From positions 1 through 11,335 of the forward strand of contig JBCDBO010000096.1 of the NCBI GenBank assembly GCA_039183535.1: a stretch of DNA of 11,335 nt, in the 5' to 3' direction. The translations under genes and the position numbers were made by a program. Under the pieces are notes generated by a model. That model was not told where the DNA came from, made no database searches, and was given only the letters and a program-made list of their open reading frames with translations. Position 1 is the first letter of the stretch. Each line of letters begins with the position of its first letter. This stretch comes from JBCAXA01 sp039183535. GTDB lineage: Bacteria; Pseudomonadota; Gammaproteobacteria; Steroidobacterales; Woeseiaceae. This document shows positions 1-7,453 of the stretch, one piece after another.

Positions 1-2
1 CC

Positions 3-71
3 AGCACTCGCGAAGAGGATGGATTGGTGACGTTCGGACTCGGCGAGCAACCGCTCGACGACGACAACTAG
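3..71 (+). CDS. 3' end of an unidentified rightward gene (partial)
   Basis: The frame is open from the left edge of the window and ends with TAG at 69-71. The visible 22 residues are an acidic C-terminal tail ending in LGEQPLDDDN. I do not recognise the protein. The support for a real gene is positional: the stop codon overlaps the stop of the leftward lipoprotein gene in the palindrome CTAG (68-71), a typical tail-to-tail junction. Of the other two rightward frames here, one is closed by TGA at 28-30. The other runs open into the lipoprotein gene and cannot be excluded. No start or domain can be seen. Confidence 0.55.
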   Translation, partial: STREEDGLVTFGLGEQPLDDDN

Positions 72-673
72 CCAACCGGCGGCTTCGTGTCCTGGTTGCG
101 CCGCTCAAGCTCGCGGCGAACCTCCTCGAGGTCACTCGTCGTGTCGTCGGCCGCCGTCGCCGCTTCTTCCGATGCGGCCTCCGGAGTGAACTCGTCGGCC
201 GGCGCGGACGGCGCTATTGCTCCAGGCGCATCGCCAACCGTGTCGTCCGCCAACGTGTTGGGCGCGTCTTCAGCCTCCGGTAGCGCCGTTCCGTCACCGT
301 TGAACTGCTGTTCGTAGAGATATTGCTCGCGCTCGCGCGCCGCTTCTTCGGCGCGCCGCCGCGCGGCCTCAGCCGCTTCGTTACGAGCCCGGATTTGTTC
401 GCGTTTGCGCTGGCTTTCCTCTTCGAAACGCCGCTGCAGCTCAGCCTCGCGTTCGGAGGCCATACGTTTGTTGGCCTCACGGGCGTTGCGGCACTCGGGA
501 TCGTTGCGGGTTCCGCGGCGGTCGGCGTTGCAACGCGACAGGGTCGCCTCAAGGCCGATCTGATCCTCCATAAACTCCGTGACCGTCCGGACCGGTACGT
601 CCTCCGCACAGCCGGCCGCAAACGCGGTCAGCGCAAGACCGATAAGACCAAGATTTCCCGTACACTTTGTCAC
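68..673 (-). CDS. EexN-like lipoprotein with charged coiled coil
   Basis: Predicted 201-aa lipoprotein of unknown role. Residues 1-21 form a signal peptide (basic start, hydrophobic LGLIGLALTAFAAG). A lipobox-like AAGC places the lipidated cysteine at position 22. Residues 30-66 read V..F..D...LEATLSRCNAD....DPECRNAREA, with Cys48 and Cys61. This resembles the EexN family of small lipoproteins, named for plasmid entry exclusion but also common on chromosomes; this is recognition by eye. Residues 70-122 are a highly charged Arg/Glu/Ala coiled coil. Residues 125-180 are an acidic, Ala/Pro-rich, probably disordered tail, followed by a short charged helix. The start is GTG at 671-673 with a GAGGT at 686-690, rather far upstream (12 nt). 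No conjugation genes are nearby, so an entry-exclusion role should not be assumed; a periplasmic structural or envelope role is equally possible. Confidence 0.8.
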   Translation of the reverse strand: MTKCTGNLGLIGLALTAFAAGCAEDVPVRTVTEFMEDQIGLEATLSRCNADRRGTRNDPECRNAREANKRMASEREAELQRRFEEESQRKREQIRARNEAAEAARRRAEEAAREREQYLYEQQFNGDGTALPEAEDAPNTLADDTVGDAPGAIAPSAPADEFTPEAASEEAATAADDTTSDLEEVRRELERRNQDTKPPVG

Positions 674-740
674 GACGACCAGCAGACCTCAGGTTTCGTA
701 GCGCGCGAGAGCCACGCAACTACGGCAACAGGAGCGTAAT

Positions 741-769
741 TTGAGCCAATTTGGCCGTGAAATCATGAT
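741..769 (+). promoter_or_regulatory. Candidate promoter of the MFS/acyltransferase gene
   Basis: TTGAGC (741-746, four of six consensus bases) is followed after 17 nt by CATGAT (764-769, four of six). It would give a leader of about 100 nt before the GTG at 874. This is a moderate sigma70-like match found by eye inside a 200-bp divergent spacer. No good promoter for the leftward lipoprotein gene could be picked out in the same spacer. Confidence 0.35.
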
Positions 770-794
770 CCCCGTCGCATTAAGGCAAATATCT

Positions 795-841
795 CGTGTT
801 CAGACCAGTGAGAGGGTGCACTGGTTCACAAAACGCGTTTT
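795..841 (+). promoter_or_regulatory. Leader hairpin, FadR-like half site and palindrome
   Basis: Three elements lie in the leader of the acyltransferase gene. (a) ACCAGTG (804-810) and CACTGGT (819-825) form a perfect 7-bp stem with an 8-nt loop. (b) The reverse strand of 795-810 reads CACTGGTCTGAACACG. It resembles half of the FadR operator (TGG-N5-CCA; here TGG-N5-ACA), which would suit a lipid gene. (c) AAAACGCGTTTT (830-841) is a perfect 12-bp palindrome running into a T tract. The pairing is seen directly. Operator or attenuator function is inference. Confidence 0.35.
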
Positions 842-863
842 TCAGCGCAGCGCAGTCCGTAGC

Positions 864-868
864 GGAGG
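864..868 (+). promoter_or_regulatory. Strong ribosome binding site deciding the start at 874
   Basis: GGAGG is placed 5 nt before GTG 874. The longer reading from GTG 796 has no comparable site, and its extra 26 residues do not resemble the start of an LplT-type protein. Confidence 0.8.
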
Positions 869-873
869 ACCGA

Positions 874-2769
874 GTGGCTGAACCATCGCAATTCTCGCTA
901 CTGGGACGCCGCCGCTTCCTGCCGTACTTTCTAACCCAGTCGCTGACCGCACTCAATGACAACGTTCTGCGCTACGGATTGATACTGCTCGTCACCCAAG
1001 GGCGACTCTCCGTCGGTGGCCTGACACCCGACGTTGTTGCGAGTCTCAGCGCCGCTGTTTTCATGCTGCCGTACTTCCTATTCTCAGCCTTCGCCGGACA
1101 ACTCGCTGACAAATTTGACAAAGCGACGCTCATTTTCCGGATCAAAGCGCTTGAGTTTGGCCTGATGATCGCCGCCTGGCTAGCTGTTGCGAGCGGCAGC
1201 GGAGTGGCGCTACTCGGCTTGTTGTTTCTGATGGGTACGCAGTCAACGCTGTTCGGTCCCGTCAAGTATTCGATGCTGCCGCAAGTGTTGCGACCGCAAG
1301 AGCTAACCGGCGGTAATGCGTTGGTCGAAGGCGCAACATACCTGTCGATCATCATTGGCATGATCGTCGGCGGTATTGCCGTTAGCGGTGAGTCGATGCA
1401 CGTGCTAGGCGCTGTGCTTGTTGTCATCGCCTTGCTCGGATGCATCACGGCGGCGCTCATCCCGGCCGCCGCCGCTCCTGAACCTGCACTCCGCTTGCGG
1501 TTGAATCCGATTCCAGAAACGTGGCGCGTTATACGCATGGCCCGTGAGCCACGCAGCGTCTTTTTGTCGATACTTGGTATCAGCTGGTTTTGGTCGTTCG
1601 GCTTAGTCGCAATGTCGCAACTACCCGTCTACGCCGATGTCATTCTGCGTGTCCCGCCGGACAGTGCCAATGTTCATATACTGCTGCCGATTACCTTTGC
1701 GGTTGGTATCGGTATCGGTGCCCTGCTCTGTGAACGCTTATCCGGTCCGATGATTGAGCTCGGGCTCGTTCCACTGGGCGCGCTGGGGTTAAGCGCCTTC
1801 GCGATCGATTTGTATTTTGCACAACCGCTCCCGCTAGTGCTCCCGCTTACGGCACTCAGCGACATCGTCCACCGACCGGAAATCTGGCGAATACTGTTCG
1901 ACCTAACGATGCTCGGCCTAGTCGGCGGCATCTACAGCGTTCCGTTGTACGCAATGATGCAACAGCGCTCAGAACCCCGGCAGCGGGCGCGCATAATCGC
2001 CGCAAACAACGTACTGAATTCGATCTTAATGGTGATCGCCGCCGGGTTCTCCGCCCTGCTCGCTGCCCGAGGCGCTACGGTACCGCAGATTTTTCTCGTC
2101 TTCGGCTTGCTAAACATCGCCGTGTCGATTTACTTGTTCACGCTGTTGCCTGAATTTGTAATGCGCTTCCTGACGTGGATTTTGATTCACAGTCTTTATC
2201 GAATTCGCAGTACTGGGCTAGATAACATTCCGGAAACCGGTCCCGCACTAATCGTCTGTAACCATGTCAGTTATGCCGACGCGCTCATTATCGGCGGCAG
2301 CATACGTCGTCCGGTCCGCTTTGTTATGTATTTCAAAATTTTCCAGATTCCGATCCTGTCGTTTATTTTCAAAACGGCAAAGGCCATTCCGATTGCAGGC
2401 CGCAGCGAGGACCCTGAGCTGCTTGAGGCTGCCTACGAGCGAATCGATGCCGAGTTAGTCGCTGGCAATGTCGTCGGTATATTCCCCGAGGGCGCATTAA
2501 CGCGCGACGGCTTGATCGCAAATTTCCGGCCTGGTGTCGAGAACATCTTGGCTCGTCGACCGGTTCCGGTGATTCCGATGGCATTGTGTGGTTTGTGGGG
2601 AAGTTGGCTCAGTTTCAAAGACGGTAAGGCCGCGCTGAAGATACCCAGGCGGTTACGCGCGCGGATCGATCTGATTGCAGGCGCCGCCGTTGCGCCAGCC
2701 GATGCAACAGCCGCCGCGTTGCAAGAACGCGTGCAGGCGCTATACGATGAAAAAACGCCGCGAACTTAG
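874..2769 (+). CDS. MFS lysophospholipid transporter-like / PlsC acyltransferase fusion
   Basis: Inner-membrane protein of 631 aa from GTG 874. Residues 15-430 form a 12-helix MFS domain of the LplT type, with the family-like ALNDNV at 26-31 and the loop motif ADKFDK at 78-83. LplT flips lysophospholipids into the cytoplasm. Residues 440-620 are a PlsC-type glycerophosphate acyltransferase domain: block I NHVSYAD with catalytic His464 and Asp469, FPEG at 537-540, and IPMALCGLWGSW at 567-578. The inferred job is uptake of lysophospholipid or 2-acyl-GPE and its re-acylation on the inner face. The longer LplT-PlsC-Aas fusions carry a C-terminal acyl-ACP synthetase of about 500 aa. It is absent here, and the gene stops cleanly 10 bp before the next, convergent gene, so acyl donor supply must come from elsewhere. 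A GTG at 796 would add 26 residues but lacks an RBS. Confidence 0.9.
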   Translation: MAEPSQFSLLGRRRFLPYFLTQSLTALNDNVLRYGLILLVTQGRLSVGGLTPDVVASLSAAVFMLPYFLFSAFAGQLADKFDKATLIFRIKALEFGLMIAAWLAVASGSGVALLGLLFLMGTQSTLFGPVKYSMLPQVLRPQELTGGNALVEGATYLSIIIGMIVGGIAVSGESMHVLGAVLVVIALLGCITAALIPAAAAPEPALRLRLNPIPETWRVIRMAREPRSVFLSILGISWFWSFGLVAMSQLPVYADVILRVPPDSANVHILLPITFAVGIGIGALLCERLSGPMIELGLVPLGALGLSAFAIDLYFAQPLPLVLPLTALSDIVHRPEIWRILFDLTMLGLVGGIYSVPLYAMMQQRSEPRQRARIIAANNVLNSILMVIAAGFSALLAARGATVPQIFLVFGLLNIAVSIYLFTLLPEFVMRFLTWILIHSLYRIRSTGLDNIPETGPALIVCNHVSYADALIIGGSIRRPVRFVMYFKIFQIPILSFIFKTAKAIPIAGRSEDPELLEAAYERIDAELVAGNVVGIFPEGALTRDGLIANFRPGVENILARRPVPVIPMALCGLWGSWLSFKDGKAALKIPRRLRARIDLIAGAAVAPADATAAALQERVQALYDEKTPRT

Positions 2770-2779
2770 GGCCGTTTGA

Positions 2780-5700
2780 TTAGGGCTGCGAAAACGCCGG
2801 GAGTCGCTCTTGCCACGTGCGTAGCTCCGACTCGACGGTCTCCACTGGACGCGTCGGTGCAGTCTGATCGAAACGCACACGCGTGCGCTGCAGCGATGCG
2901 CTATGACCGAGTAGCGTTACGCTTAGCCCGTCACGACTGACTTTCATCCCTGGTGAAAATCGCATCGCGGGCAACAACTGCGTGAATATTTGGCCCGCTT
3001 GCGGCGCATTCAGCGGGATACTCAACAACCAGTTATCCGTTCGACACACGATCCGCCGGCTATCGCCGGAGAGCCTCAATTCGCGACAGGCCTCACCGAG
3101 TTTGTGCAGCGGAATAACGTCGACCGGATCCACGGCAACGAGAGTAAGACCGCCGGAGTCATCGGCGATCGCGAGTCGCCCGCGCACCGCACTGGTGAGG
3201 GCCGTAATGGCAACGCTGCTAACGGCGTATTGATCACCGATCAGACTCTGCTCAACCGACAACACGCTAACGAGACCGTTGTCGTGGCCGACGCCTACTC
3301 GGTCCGCCGATAAGAACTCACCGACGGTCACGGTTTGGTCGAACGTACGGGCTGCGATATTCACCCCGGTTGCCGTGTCGAATACGCGCACCTCGCCGGG
3401 CAGCGCGACAAGTAGCGACTGCTCGTTGCTACTAAATCGCATCGCGACGATATCGGCCGTCGGGAGCCGGATGAAATACGGGCGTGGTGCAGATTCGGCG
3501 GCTTCCCAAACGCGGACGCTGCCGTCAGCGGCCAGCGATGCAGCTAGCGCTCCGCTTGCACTTTGTCGCACCTGTACTACAGGAGCCGTGTGCCCGACGT
3601 AACTTACCCGATCCCGCAATCGATCCGCAGCGCCCTCAGGCGCGGCGAACCGCACCGTGCCATCGATACGCGCCTCTGTTAGCGTGTCGCTGTCGCTACC
3701 CGAAGACGCCTCGAGAAATATAGACACGCCCGCGGCGGTCAAATCAGGATCATCATTAACACGGAATACTCGCGACGTACCTGCATCGGGATCGAACAGC
3801 AACAAGGTATCGCGGCCACCGCGGAATCGCACAAGCTGTTGTTCGTCGCGGTTTGCTGTTCGAAGCAACGGAACAACCGGAGTCAAATTATCGGCATCGA
3901 CAACTGCAAAACCAGCAGCTGCATTTCCTACCACCATGCGGCGTCCGTTTGGATCGATTGCCATCGCCCATTCACCGGACGTGCGGCGGGTTACGAGCGT
4001 CGGCTCGGCGGCCGCAAAATCCCAAACCGACAATCGACCGCCGTTGCTGCGGATCAATAATTGCCGGTCATTGGCGTTAAAATCCAACGCAGTAACTGCG
4101 GCGGGTACAACAACTTCGGCGATCGGCGTCGCTGAATCAGTCGCCCACAATCGCACTGTTTGATCGGCGTAGGCTACCGCAACCCGAGTGCCATCACTGG
4201 CAACAGCCAGTCCAGCCAATTCGGTTGCGGTTGGCAAGCTTGCAACGGCACGCTCCTCGATGAGATCGAAAATCGTCAGCGCTGGGTCGGCGCCGGAGCC
4301 GACGACGGCCAAAAACTGCCGGTTGACCGACAAAGCGCTGCGCAACACTGTCGTCGCGATGGGCGGCGACCATGAGGCATCACCAGTTGCGAGCGCGAAC
4401 GCAACCAAGCCCTGTGCTCGAGCCACTAACAACACCCGTTCATCGAGAACAAACCCGATAACGCGATCTTCGCTGGAGATTGGTAGCGACGCGATGGCTT
4501 GGCGTGTGGCCGTATCCCAGACTTGGGCGACACCGTCACTAGACGCAGGTAAGGCAACCACATAGCGCGCTGCGGGGCTTAACACCGCTCGGCCTACCGG
4601 CGCGACCGTCGGCTCGCGCAAAACGGCCGGTGCATCGGCTGCCGAAAAATCACCGTGCCGTGCAAACTCGAGTCGCCAGCCGTTGAGCGTTCCGGCGATC
4701 GCCGGTCGACGATCGACAATGCTGAGCGTCCAACCGCCGCTCACATCCTCTTGCTCCAATACACGCAGCACGTCGATATCGCGGCTAGACAATCGTAGAC
4801 CCGAGCCAGGTACAACCTCGGCATCGATGCCGGCAAGCGAGACACTACGCCCGGACGGTCCGGTAAGGCGCACGCTAAGATCCGAAACGCGATCGTGTGC
4901 CACGTCGATGTGCGCAACAAACCGTCCAGCGCGCCCTCGCCCGGCAACGGGAACGCGCGAAATCACCGGAAAGACATCGAGCGCGTGGGCTTGCCATTGA
5001 TAGGTCGGCAATGACGTCTCGGCCCCAATGTCGAACTGCCGCACCGTACCGCCGCTAAGCGTTGTCAAGACTCGGGCATCGGTTGCGAGAGCAGCATCGT
5101 CAATGGGATCGGTCTGATTTATGACGGCAACGAGACGAGCGTAGTCGTCGCCAACCAGCGTTTGTGCCGTTTGTAGTCGGCGCCCCGTCGCGACACTGAG
5201 TGCCGACAGCCGTGATCTCAAGGCACCGTCGCGGTCCGCCGCCAATTCGCGACGAGCCGCTTCGCGATCCCAGTACGCCGCCGTCAAGCTGTCCGCGCGC
5301 GCTGCCGTTCCCGGTAACTCTCGCAATAAGCGATCGAATTCACGCACCTCATCGAGCTGTTGCGATGCGCGGCTGCGCCGGTCTAGGTAATCAGCCAATA
5401 GTGAATTGGCTTGCCTACGATGCCCCGGCCAGGCGCGCATACGCTCGTGCGCCTCGGTTGCGTCTTCCAACACCAGTGGGTTTTGGATAGTCGCAATCCA
5501 CCCTCGCGGGAGTATCTCGACGTACCACAACGGGATCAAAACGGCGAGAATGGCAGCGGCAGCGACTAGAGCGGTCGTCTGTAGACGCATTGGCAGATTG
5601 TCGTTAACCCAGCGCGGCGTCAGGGTCATCGCGTAAATTCGATTCGCGACAACGAGTTGCTCGTTGTCGTCAATCAAGACTAAGCCTTCACCGAGTAAGC

Positions 5701-6730
5701 GCCTCTGCGTGAGTGAATCGCGATTGCTGGCAACCCGATCGCCTTTGCGAATTCGGCCGTAGAGCGTCAGGACCTGCTCACGACCCGGCATCTCCTCCAA
5801 AAGTGCACGGCGTATCACACCCAAATGTGGTTCGCTATCCAGCACTTGGGCGTGGCCAAACAAGTGCCGTACGCTGTGATCGACATCGGTGCTAGCACCT
5901 TGCCCTGACGCGACCTGACGAGCCACGCGGCGAGCGAGCTTCATCGTCAAAAATGGCTGGCCTTTGGTCCAATAGTGGATGCGGTCGAGCACACTACGCG
6001 CGGCATCGACCGGTAACGGTAGCCAGTCGGTTAAGCCATCGAGTTCCGCACGGGTAAATGGTGGCAGCTCAAGACGTTGACTCGCGGCGAAGAAACTAAG
6101 CTCTTCGCGACCTGGCAACGTCTCCGGTTCGGCGACAGCCAACAAGACAAAGTTCAATCGGGCGAGGTCCGGCTCCGCCGCTCGCGCCGTGTGAATTGCA
6201 TCGATCGCCCCGAGTAACTCGTCCGCAAACGGTAAGGCACCCAAAGACTGAGGCGAGTCAATAAAGACGGTGACGGATTGATCAGTGTTGGATAATACGA
6301 CGTCCCAAAAAAGCTCCGTCAAGCGCTGCCGGTTGGTCAGTATCGATTTGTCTTGCCACCAATCTTGCAAATCGATCTTGATGCGCAGTTGGCGCAATAA
6401 GCGAAACGCGAAACTGTAAAACCACCGAGCCGTATCGAGTTGATCATCGCGCGAGCCAATCTGCTCAAGATCGATAACCGCAACGAGCCGGTCGTCGTTG
6501 CGAAGTCGCTCGGCAACCCGTGCCGTTAGTGACGATTTGCCAGACTGGCGCGGCGCAAAGACGTGAACGAACTCGCCACTGCTCGCCAATCGGTACAACT
6601 CGCTGTCTGCCAAGCGGCGCAGATACAGTGGCCGATCTACCGGAACAACGCCACCAACGACGAAATGCCGGCCCACTTCAAAACGCCGCTCGGCGGTACC
6701 GCCAACCTGATTGTTGCTCGTCTCTACCAC
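2780..6730 (-). CDS. Membrane STAND-like AAA_35 NTPase with P domain and WD40 propeller
   Basis: A 1316-aa multidomain protein without a close characterised relative that I know. Residues 20-235 match the AAA-like (AAA_35) fold: VGGVVPVDRPLYLRRLAD, Walker A in APRQSGKSSL (Lys65, Ser66), Walker B-like VTVFIDS (Asp158), then LLAVAEPETL and LPPFTRAEL. A helical/winged region follows (240-375), then one membrane helix (about 384-404) and a coiled charged segment (420-520). One WD40-like blade (about 548-570) is followed by a proprotein-convertase P-type beta domain (about 585-690, with LTGPSGRSV, SGGWTLSIVD, GTLNGWRLEF). Many degenerate WD40 blades run from about 705 to 1285 (for example VAQVWDTATR, TVRLWATD, SVRVWEAA). 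If the N-terminus is cytoplasmic, everything after 404 is periplasmic. The only cysteines are 1215 and 1229. The family's usual acidic DE.D after Walker B is here DSPQ. The likely role is regulated signalling or scaffolding; the ligand is unknown. The start is GTG 6730 with no clear Shine-Dalgarno, and GTG at codon 19 (6676) is possible. Confidence 0.85.
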   Translation of the reverse strand: MVETSNNQVGGTAERRFEVGRHFVVGGVVPVDRPLYLRRLADSELYRLASSGEFVHVFAPRQSGKSSLTARVAERLRNDDRLVAVIDLEQIGSRDDQLDTARWFYSFAFRLLRQLRIKIDLQDWWQDKSILTNRQRLTELFWDVVLSNTDQSVTVFIDSPQSLGALPFADELLGAIDAIHTARAAEPDLARLNFVLLAVAEPETLPGREELSFFAASQRLELPPFTRAELDGLTDWLPLPVDAARSVLDRIHYWTKGQPFLTMKLARRVARQVASGQGASTDVDHSVRHLFGHAQVLDSEPHLGVIRRALLEEMPGREQVLTLYGRIRKGDRVASNRDSLTQRRLLGEGLVLIDDNEQLVVANRIYAMTLTPRWVNDNLPMRLQTTALVAAAAILAVLIPLWYVEILPRGWIATIQNPLVLEDATEAHERMRAWPGHRRQANSLLADYLDRRSRASQQLDEVREFDRLLRELPGTAARADSLTAAYWDREAARRELAADRDGALRSRLSALSVATGRRLQTAQTLVGDDYARLVAVINQTDPIDDAALATDARVLTTLSGGTVRQFDIGAETSLPTYQWQAHALDVFPVISRVPVAGRGRAGRFVAHIDVAHDRVSDLSVRLTGPSGRSVSLAGIDAEVVPGSGLRLSSRDIDVLRVLEQEDVSGGWTLSIVDRRPAIAGTLNGWRLEFARHGDFSAADAPAVLREPTVAPVGRAVLSPAARYVVALPASSDGVAQVWDTATRQAIASLPISSEDRVIGFVLDERVLLVARAQGLVAFALATGDASWSPPIATTVLRSALSVNRQFLAVVGSGADPALTIFDLIEERAVASLPTATELAGLAVASDGTRVAVAYADQTVRLWATDSATPIAEVVVPAAVTALDFNANDRQLLIRSNGGRLSVWDFAAAEPTLVTRRTSGEWAMAIDPNGRRMVVGNAAAGFAVVDADNLTPVVPLLRTANRDEQQLVRFRGGRDTLLLFDPDAGTSRVFRVNDDPDLTAAGVSIFLEASSGSDSDTLTEARIDGTVRFAAPEGAADRLRDRVSYVGHTAPVVQVRQSASGALAASLAADGSVRVWEAAESAPRPYFIRLPTADIVAMRFSSNEQSLLVALPGEVRVFDTATGVNIAARTFDQTVTVGEFLSADRVGVGHDNGLVSVLSVEQSLIGDQYAVSSVAITALTSAVRGRLAIADDSGGLTLVAVDPVDVIPLHKLGEACRELRLSGDSRRIVCRTDNWLLSIPLNAPQAGQIFTQLLPAMRFSPGMKVSRDGLSVTLLGHSASLQRTRVRFDQTAPTRPVETVESELRTWQERLPAFSQP

Positions 6731-6774
6731 GGCGCCGATTATTGCACGGCAGAACCGGTATATTGCGTGCCTGA
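6731..6774. promoter_or_regulatory. 44-bp divergent spacer with inverted repeat
   Basis: This is the only space between the starts of the NTPase gene (leftward) and the kinase gene (rightward), so any promoters overlap each other or the coding starts. It contains AT-rich TATATT (6759-6764) and an inverted repeat GCACG (6744-6748) / CGTGC (6766-6770). TTGCAC (6742-6747) lies too close to TATATT for a standard promoter. Neither start has a clear Shine-Dalgarno. Shared control of the two genes is inference. Confidence 0.35.
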
Positions 6775-7443
6775 GTGAGTACCGACAGCAAAAAATCGAC
6801 GTCTAAGTGCCTCAAGCGTGACTTGTTCGGCGAAGTGTGGCTGTGCATGGCGGCTTCGGGGCATTTCATTGAACGGCGCCACGGCCGTGCGCCCCCGATG
6901 ACACGCTGGCTCGCGCGCTGGCTCGCGTATCGCGAGGCGCACGCACTTGCCCAATGCAGCGCACTCGGAGGCACACCGACACTGCTGCATGTCGACAAGC
7001 ATGTTCTGCGTCGCTCGTATCTTGACGGCACACCAATGCAACATGCCGATGCCATCAATGCAGACTATTTTCGAGACGCACTGCGCCTAATACGACGCTT
7101 GCACCAAGCGGGTGTCGCACACAATGACCTCGCCAAGGAGCCGAATTGGCTGGTCACTGGCGACGGCAAGCCAGCCGTCATCGATTTTCAATTGGCGACC
7201 ACGACACGGCGTCGCGGTCGGTGGTTCCGCACGCTGGCTCGCGAAGACCTACGGCACCTTTTGAAACACAAACGAACCTACAGCCCCGACGCACTTACAG
7301 CCCGCCAACGACAGCTTTTGGCCACGAAAGCCTGGCCGTCTCGTATTTGGATGGCGACGGTCAAACCGCTGTACCTGTTCGTGACCCGACGTGTGCTCGG
7401 TTGGGCAGACCGTGAGGGCGCCGGCGACCGGTTCGGGCAATGA
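6775..7443 (+). CDS. Compact RIO1/lipopolysaccharide-kinase-like kinase
   Basis: Predicted 222-aa cytoplasmic kinase-fold protein. The catalytic loop VAHNDLAKEPNWLV (114-127) supplies His116, Asp118, Lys121 and Asn124. VIDFQLA (135-141) is the metal-binding DFG equivalent, with Asp137. YREAHAL (52-58) could supply the helix C glutamate. The N-lobe is short, has no recognisable glycine-rich loop, and its ATP-contacting lysine is not obvious. After the kinase core comes a conserved-looking basic segment (AREDLRHLLKHKRTYSPDAL, 155-174) and LYLFVTRRVLGWADREGAGD near the end. The pattern is that of small proteobacterial proteins annotated as RIO1- or Kdo/WaaP-like kinases. The substrate is unknown, either protein or a lipopolysaccharide sugar. 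The start is GTG 6775, chosen because the conserved-looking KRDLFGEVWL begins at residue 14 and no later start fits. It ends 10 bp before the convergent Dph6-like gene. Confidence 0.8.
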   Translation: MSTDSKKSTSKCLKRDLFGEVWLCMAASGHFIERRHGRAPPMTRWLARWLAYREAHALAQCSALGGTPTLLHVDKHVLRRSYLDGTPMQHADAINADYFRDALRLIRRLHQAGVAHNDLAKEPNWLVTGDGKPAVIDFQLATTTRRRGRWFRTLAREDLRHLLKHKRTYSPDALTARQRQLLATKAWPSRIWMATVKPLYLFVTRRVLGWADREGAGDRFGQ

Positions 7444-7453
7444 CGCCAGCGAA

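Noticed and set aside
323..739. 138-codon rightward ORF over the lipoprotein gene
   Set aside because: Antisense to a gene with a clear signal peptide and lipobox; begins and ends at arbitrary places and has no RBS.
796..873. N-terminal extension of the MFS/acyltransferase protein from GTG 796
   Set aside because: No RBS precedes it, the 26 extra residues lack membrane-protein character, and GTG 874 has GGAGG at ideal spacing.
2770..2779. Terminator between the convergent acyltransferase and NTPase genes
   Set aside because: Only 10 bp separate the stops and I find no inverted repeat there; the repeated GAAAACGCCG around the junction is direct, not inverted.
6678..7058. Reverse-strand ORFs opposite the kinase gene (to 7058 and 7044)
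   Set aside because: Shadow frames over a well-supported kinase; composition is Arg/Cys-rich and shows no domain.
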